A stretch of DNA of 64,000 nt from Chitinophagales bacterium (GTDB lineage Bacteria; Bacteroidota; Bacteroidia; Chitinophagales; UBA10324), in assembly GCA_025057275.1 (NCBI GenBank), contig JANWXQ010000065.1, forward strand, positions 1 to 64,000, in the 5' to 3' direction. Below, piece by piece: positions 61,191-64,000 of the stretch. The position numbers and the translations under genes were made by a program. Every line of letters begins with the position of its first letter. Positions within the stretch are counted from its first letter, which is position 1. The notes beneath the pieces were generated by a model that was not told the DNA's origin, made no database searches, and worked only from the letters and a program-made list of their open reading frames with translations.

Positions 61191-62982
61191 ATAGCTTTCG
61201 ATCCGATATTTTGCGATCCAGAAATGGGGAATCGGACTGACGCTCCCGGGCCTGCTGCCAGTACGAAACAGCCTGATCTACGTCGCCCAGCCGAAAGAGC
61301 ACATCCCCATAATGTTCCAGAATGGTTGCATCGGTATCGCCGCCATTGACCAAAGCTTCCTGCAGGTACTTCCGGGCTTCATCGTAACGGCCCAACTGAT
61401 ACAACACCCAGGCGTACGTGTCCAGATAGGCGGCGTTGCGCGGTGACAGGCTCAGCGCTCTTTGCGCAAGCTCCAAAGCCTTCGGAAGCTGTTCTTTTCG
61501 CAGCGAAAGAAAATAGGCATAGTTATTCAGTGCGAGGGTATTGTTCGGGTCATACAGAATGGCCCGCTCATAGCAACTGTCGGACGCTGCCGCATTGCCG
61601 AGGTAATGATACGAATCGCCACACAGGGCATAGAGTTGTGCGGTAAAGCGAAGGTCGGCAGGCCCAAGGGCAATGGCCCGGCTGAAAGCAGCTACGGCTT
61701 CCTGATGCCGGTTGAGGCGCACCTGGGCATACCCCTGGTAATAGTGAGCAATGACCTGATCAGGGAAATAGTTCAGGCATTGCGTGGTAACAGCAGCCAG
61801 GGAATCGTAGCGGCGCTGGTGGTCAAAAATGAAAAAGATCTGTTGCCAGACCGTAAAAATTCCTGAGGTGATCTGGAGTGAGCGGCGATATGCTGCCAGC
61901 GCACTGTCCAGTTGGTTGTCCTGATAAAGAAAATCGCCATACAAGGCCTGGGCCTTCGCACTGTTGGGATGCATGCGCGCAAAAAGCCGGGCATAGTCTA
62001 TGGCTGCCTTGACTTGCTGCTGCGCGCGGGGATCCGATGACTGAAACAAATCCAGAAAGGGAATGAGCAGGGATATTCCCGCATCTTCTGAAAGACCGGG
62101 ATTGCTGAATACCCTGCGATAGGTTTCATCAGCCTGCTGGACATTGCCTTTGCGCTCGTGGTACCTGGCCAACCATACCTGACCACGGGCATCATCGGGA
62201 TATCGGATAAGAAACTGCTGCAAGGCTTCATACGCTTCGGCATCGCGGTTTTGCGAAAAACCAAATTCAATGAGGCGATGCCAGTAGGATGGCTGTGAAG
62301 GGTCGCTGTCCACCAGGCGGCGCAATTCCTCCATCGCCCGGTCGGGCTTTTTCAACTGAAGCCAGAGCCGCACCTTCTGATCTACAATATCTTCCGTCAG
62401 GCCAAAGCGTTCCTGAAAACGGTTAAGGATGTCCAGGGCCAATGCATACTGGCGGTCTTGTTCGGCAAAAAAGGCCCAGTTGAACCAGTGCTGCACCACG
62501 TCGGGCTGGAGGCGAACGAGTTGCTCGTAGGTTTTGATGGCGTCGCGGTAATTTCCGGTTCCTCCCTGCAAGGTGCCCAGCAGATCGAGATACCAGGGAT
62601 TTTTCGGATCCATCCGTGCAGCCGCCTGGGCATAGTAGAGCGCATCCACAAACTGACGGGAAGTGCTGAGAATCTGGGCAATGTTGAAGTAGGCTGCATC
62701 ATTACCCGGGTCCAGTTTGATTACTTCCTTGTACAGATTAAGCGCGGCCTGATAATCACCCAGCATTTCCATTTTGCAGGCATCAATAAATTTTTCCGAC
62801 ACCATCCGGTAGCGCGGATCGTCCCTGGACAAAGAGGCCGGAGGTGCCTTGTCAGCAGGAACCGTCGTCTGGCCTAATGGTTTTTCCGAAGAGCAGGAAA
62901 CGACAAAAACCAGCAGCAGGAGCAGCGCTACGTGCAACACGGATGCAGATAAAACCGGCAGGGAAATCAATCGGGCAAACAT
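61183..62982 (-). CDS. TPR repeat lipoprotein
   Basis: FVVSCSS lipobox; multiple TPR units (YQAALNLYKEVIKLDPGNDAAYFNIAQIL). Confidence 0.87.
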   Translation of the reverse strand: MFARLISLPVLSASVLHVALLLLLVFVVSCSSEKPLGQTTVPADKAPPASLSRDDPRYRMVSEKFIDACKMEMLGDYQAALNLYKEVIKLDPGNDAAYFNIAQILSTSRQFVDALYYAQAAARMDPKNPWYLDLLGTLQGGTGNYRDAIKTYEQLVRLQPDVVQHWFNWAFFAEQDRQYALALDILNRFQERFGLTEDIVDQKVRLWLQLKKPDRAMEELRRLVDSDPSQPSYWHRLIEFGFSQNRDAEAYEALQQFLIRYPDDARGQVWLARYHERKGNVQQADETYRRVFSNPGLSEDAGISLLIPFLDLFQSSDPRAQQQVKAAIDYARLFARMHPNSAKAQALYGDFLYQDNQLDSALAAYRRSLQITSGIFTVWQQIFFIFDHQRRYDSLAAVTTQCLNYFPDQVIAHYYQGYAQVRLNRHQEAVAAFSRAIALGPADLRFTAQLYALCGDSYHYLGNAAASDSCYERAILYDPNNTLALNNYAYFLSLRKEQLPKALELAQRALSLSPRNAAYLDTYAWVLYQLGRYDEARKYLQEALVNGGDTDATILEHYGDVLFRLGDVDQAVSYWQQARERQSDSPFLDRKISDRKLYE

Positions 62983-62999
62983 GCGCTTAGCCGGTTTTA

Positions 63000-63995
63000 T
63001 TAACGTTGGACGGCATAATCACCCAGGCTCAGGTCATCGGGATCGCCGTTTAAGGTAACGTGATTCCCCAGCAGCGAATTGCTGATGATGCGCTCGCGGA
63101 TGCGAACCGACGATTGGATGATGGAATTGGTTATGACGCTGTTTTCAATAGTGGTTTTTTCCCCTACCGAAACATAGGGCCCGACAACCGAATGCCTGAT
63201 GCGAACCCCGGCGCCAATATAGCAGGGCGGCACCACCACGGCCTGTTCTATGGCTGCCGACGGATCAATGAGTTGCTGATCCCTGAACTGCTCCAGCAAA
63301 GCGCGGTTGGTGGCCACCGTGGCATCCTTGTTGCCGCAGTCCAGCCACTGGTTAACGGTGCCGGCATACAGCTTTTTGCCTTTATTCTTCATATGCTCCA
63401 TGGCTGTGGTCAGTTGGAATTCGCCTTTGTCTTTGATGTCATGATCCAGCAGGTATTGCAGTTCCTCCCGAAGGTTGACGCCATCGCGGAAATAGTAGAT
63501 GCCGATGATGGCCAGGTCAGACACATAAACCGGCGATTTCTCCACGAATTCCTGAATTAGTCCTTCCTGGTTCACCTTGACCACGCCGAACTGTTGCCAG
63601 TTTTCTACCTGCTTCACCCAGATGACACCATCGGCCTGGGGCGGCAGGGTCAGGTCGGCAAAAAACAGGGTGTCGGCAAAAGCAATAAGCACGCGATCGT
63701 ACAAATGATCGGAAGCACAGAGAATGGCATGAGCGGTTCCCAGGGGTTGATCCTGATAGTGAATGGAAGCCGTTGCACCTACACCGCGGGCAATGCGCAG
63801 GAGTTCCTGTTCGGTTTCTTTACCGAAATCGCCCACCACGTAGGCAATGTGCTCTATCGGTTCGCTGACCTGACGGGCCACGTATTCCACAAGGTGACGT
63901 ACAATCGGTTTGCCCGCTACGGGAATCAGGGGTTTGGGCGTGGTCAGCGTATGGGGGCGCATTCGCTTTCCCTGACCTGCCATCGGAACGATCAA
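63000..63995 (-). CDS. Sugar-phosphate nucleotidyltransferase with left-handed beta-helix C-terminus
   Basis: IVPMAGQGKRMRPHTLTTPKPLIPVAGKPI; hexapeptide-like IGAGVRIRHSVVGPYVSVGEKTTIENSVITNSII. Confidence 0.88.
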   Translation of the reverse strand: MIVPMAGQGKRMRPHTLTTPKPLIPVAGKPIVRHLVEYVARQVSEPIEHIAYVVGDFGKETEQELLRIARGVGATASIHYQDQPLGTAHAILCASDHLYDRVLIAFADTLFFADLTLPPQADGVIWVKQVENWQQFGVVKVNQEGLIQEFVEKSPVYVSDLAIIGIYYFRDGVNLREELQYLLDHDIKDKGEFQLTTAMEHMKNKGKKLYAGTVNQWLDCGNKDATVATNRALLEQFRDQQLIDPSAAIEQAVVVPPCYIGAGVRIRHSVVGPYVSVGEKTTIENSVITNSIIQSSVRIRERIISNSLLGNHVTLNGDPDDLSLGDYAVQR

Positions 63996-64000
63996 ACGCA

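Overview
The window reads as chromosomal sequence from a Bacteroidetes-lineage bacterium. The evidence is SprA, GldH, type IX secretion (T9SS) C-terminal domains, TAnnTTTG promoter-like boxes, and the gene orders maeB-ruvA-sprA-gcvH-vanZ and rimP-nusA-infB. It is densely coding. I see no rRNA, tRNA, CRISPR array, IS element or phage module. Most genes are housekeeping: lnt, rsmI, pssA, purS, ruvA, malic enzyme, holB-like, ricT/PSP1, IcmF, infB, nusA, rimP, serS, iscS/iscU/iscA, glmM, citrate synthase, mnmE and EnvC-like. The accessory content with most potential is: (1) three paralogous secreted proteins with an Fn3-like N-terminus, an alpha/beta-hydrolase core with a conserved Ser/Asp/His set, and a T9SS-like tail; (2) an AAA+ protein made of two beta-rich domains plus two CbxX/CfxQ-type ATPase domains, with a hairpin just before its start codon and a small His-tailed membrane protein overlapping its 3' end; (3) a doubly membrane-anchored PHP-domain protein paired with an ArnT/PMT-like glycosyltransferase; (4) a T9SS adhesin with three 257-aa repeats at an exact 771-bp period; (5) non-coding structures: a terminator-like hairpin between a putative promoter and rimP-nusA-infB, a 22-nt palindrome before sprA, a Fur/PerR-like box before iscSUA, and a 300-bp ORF-poor gap with consecutive stem-loops before the third hydrolase paralog. 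All calls come from reading the sequence and the supplied ORF translations. No database search or folding software was run.
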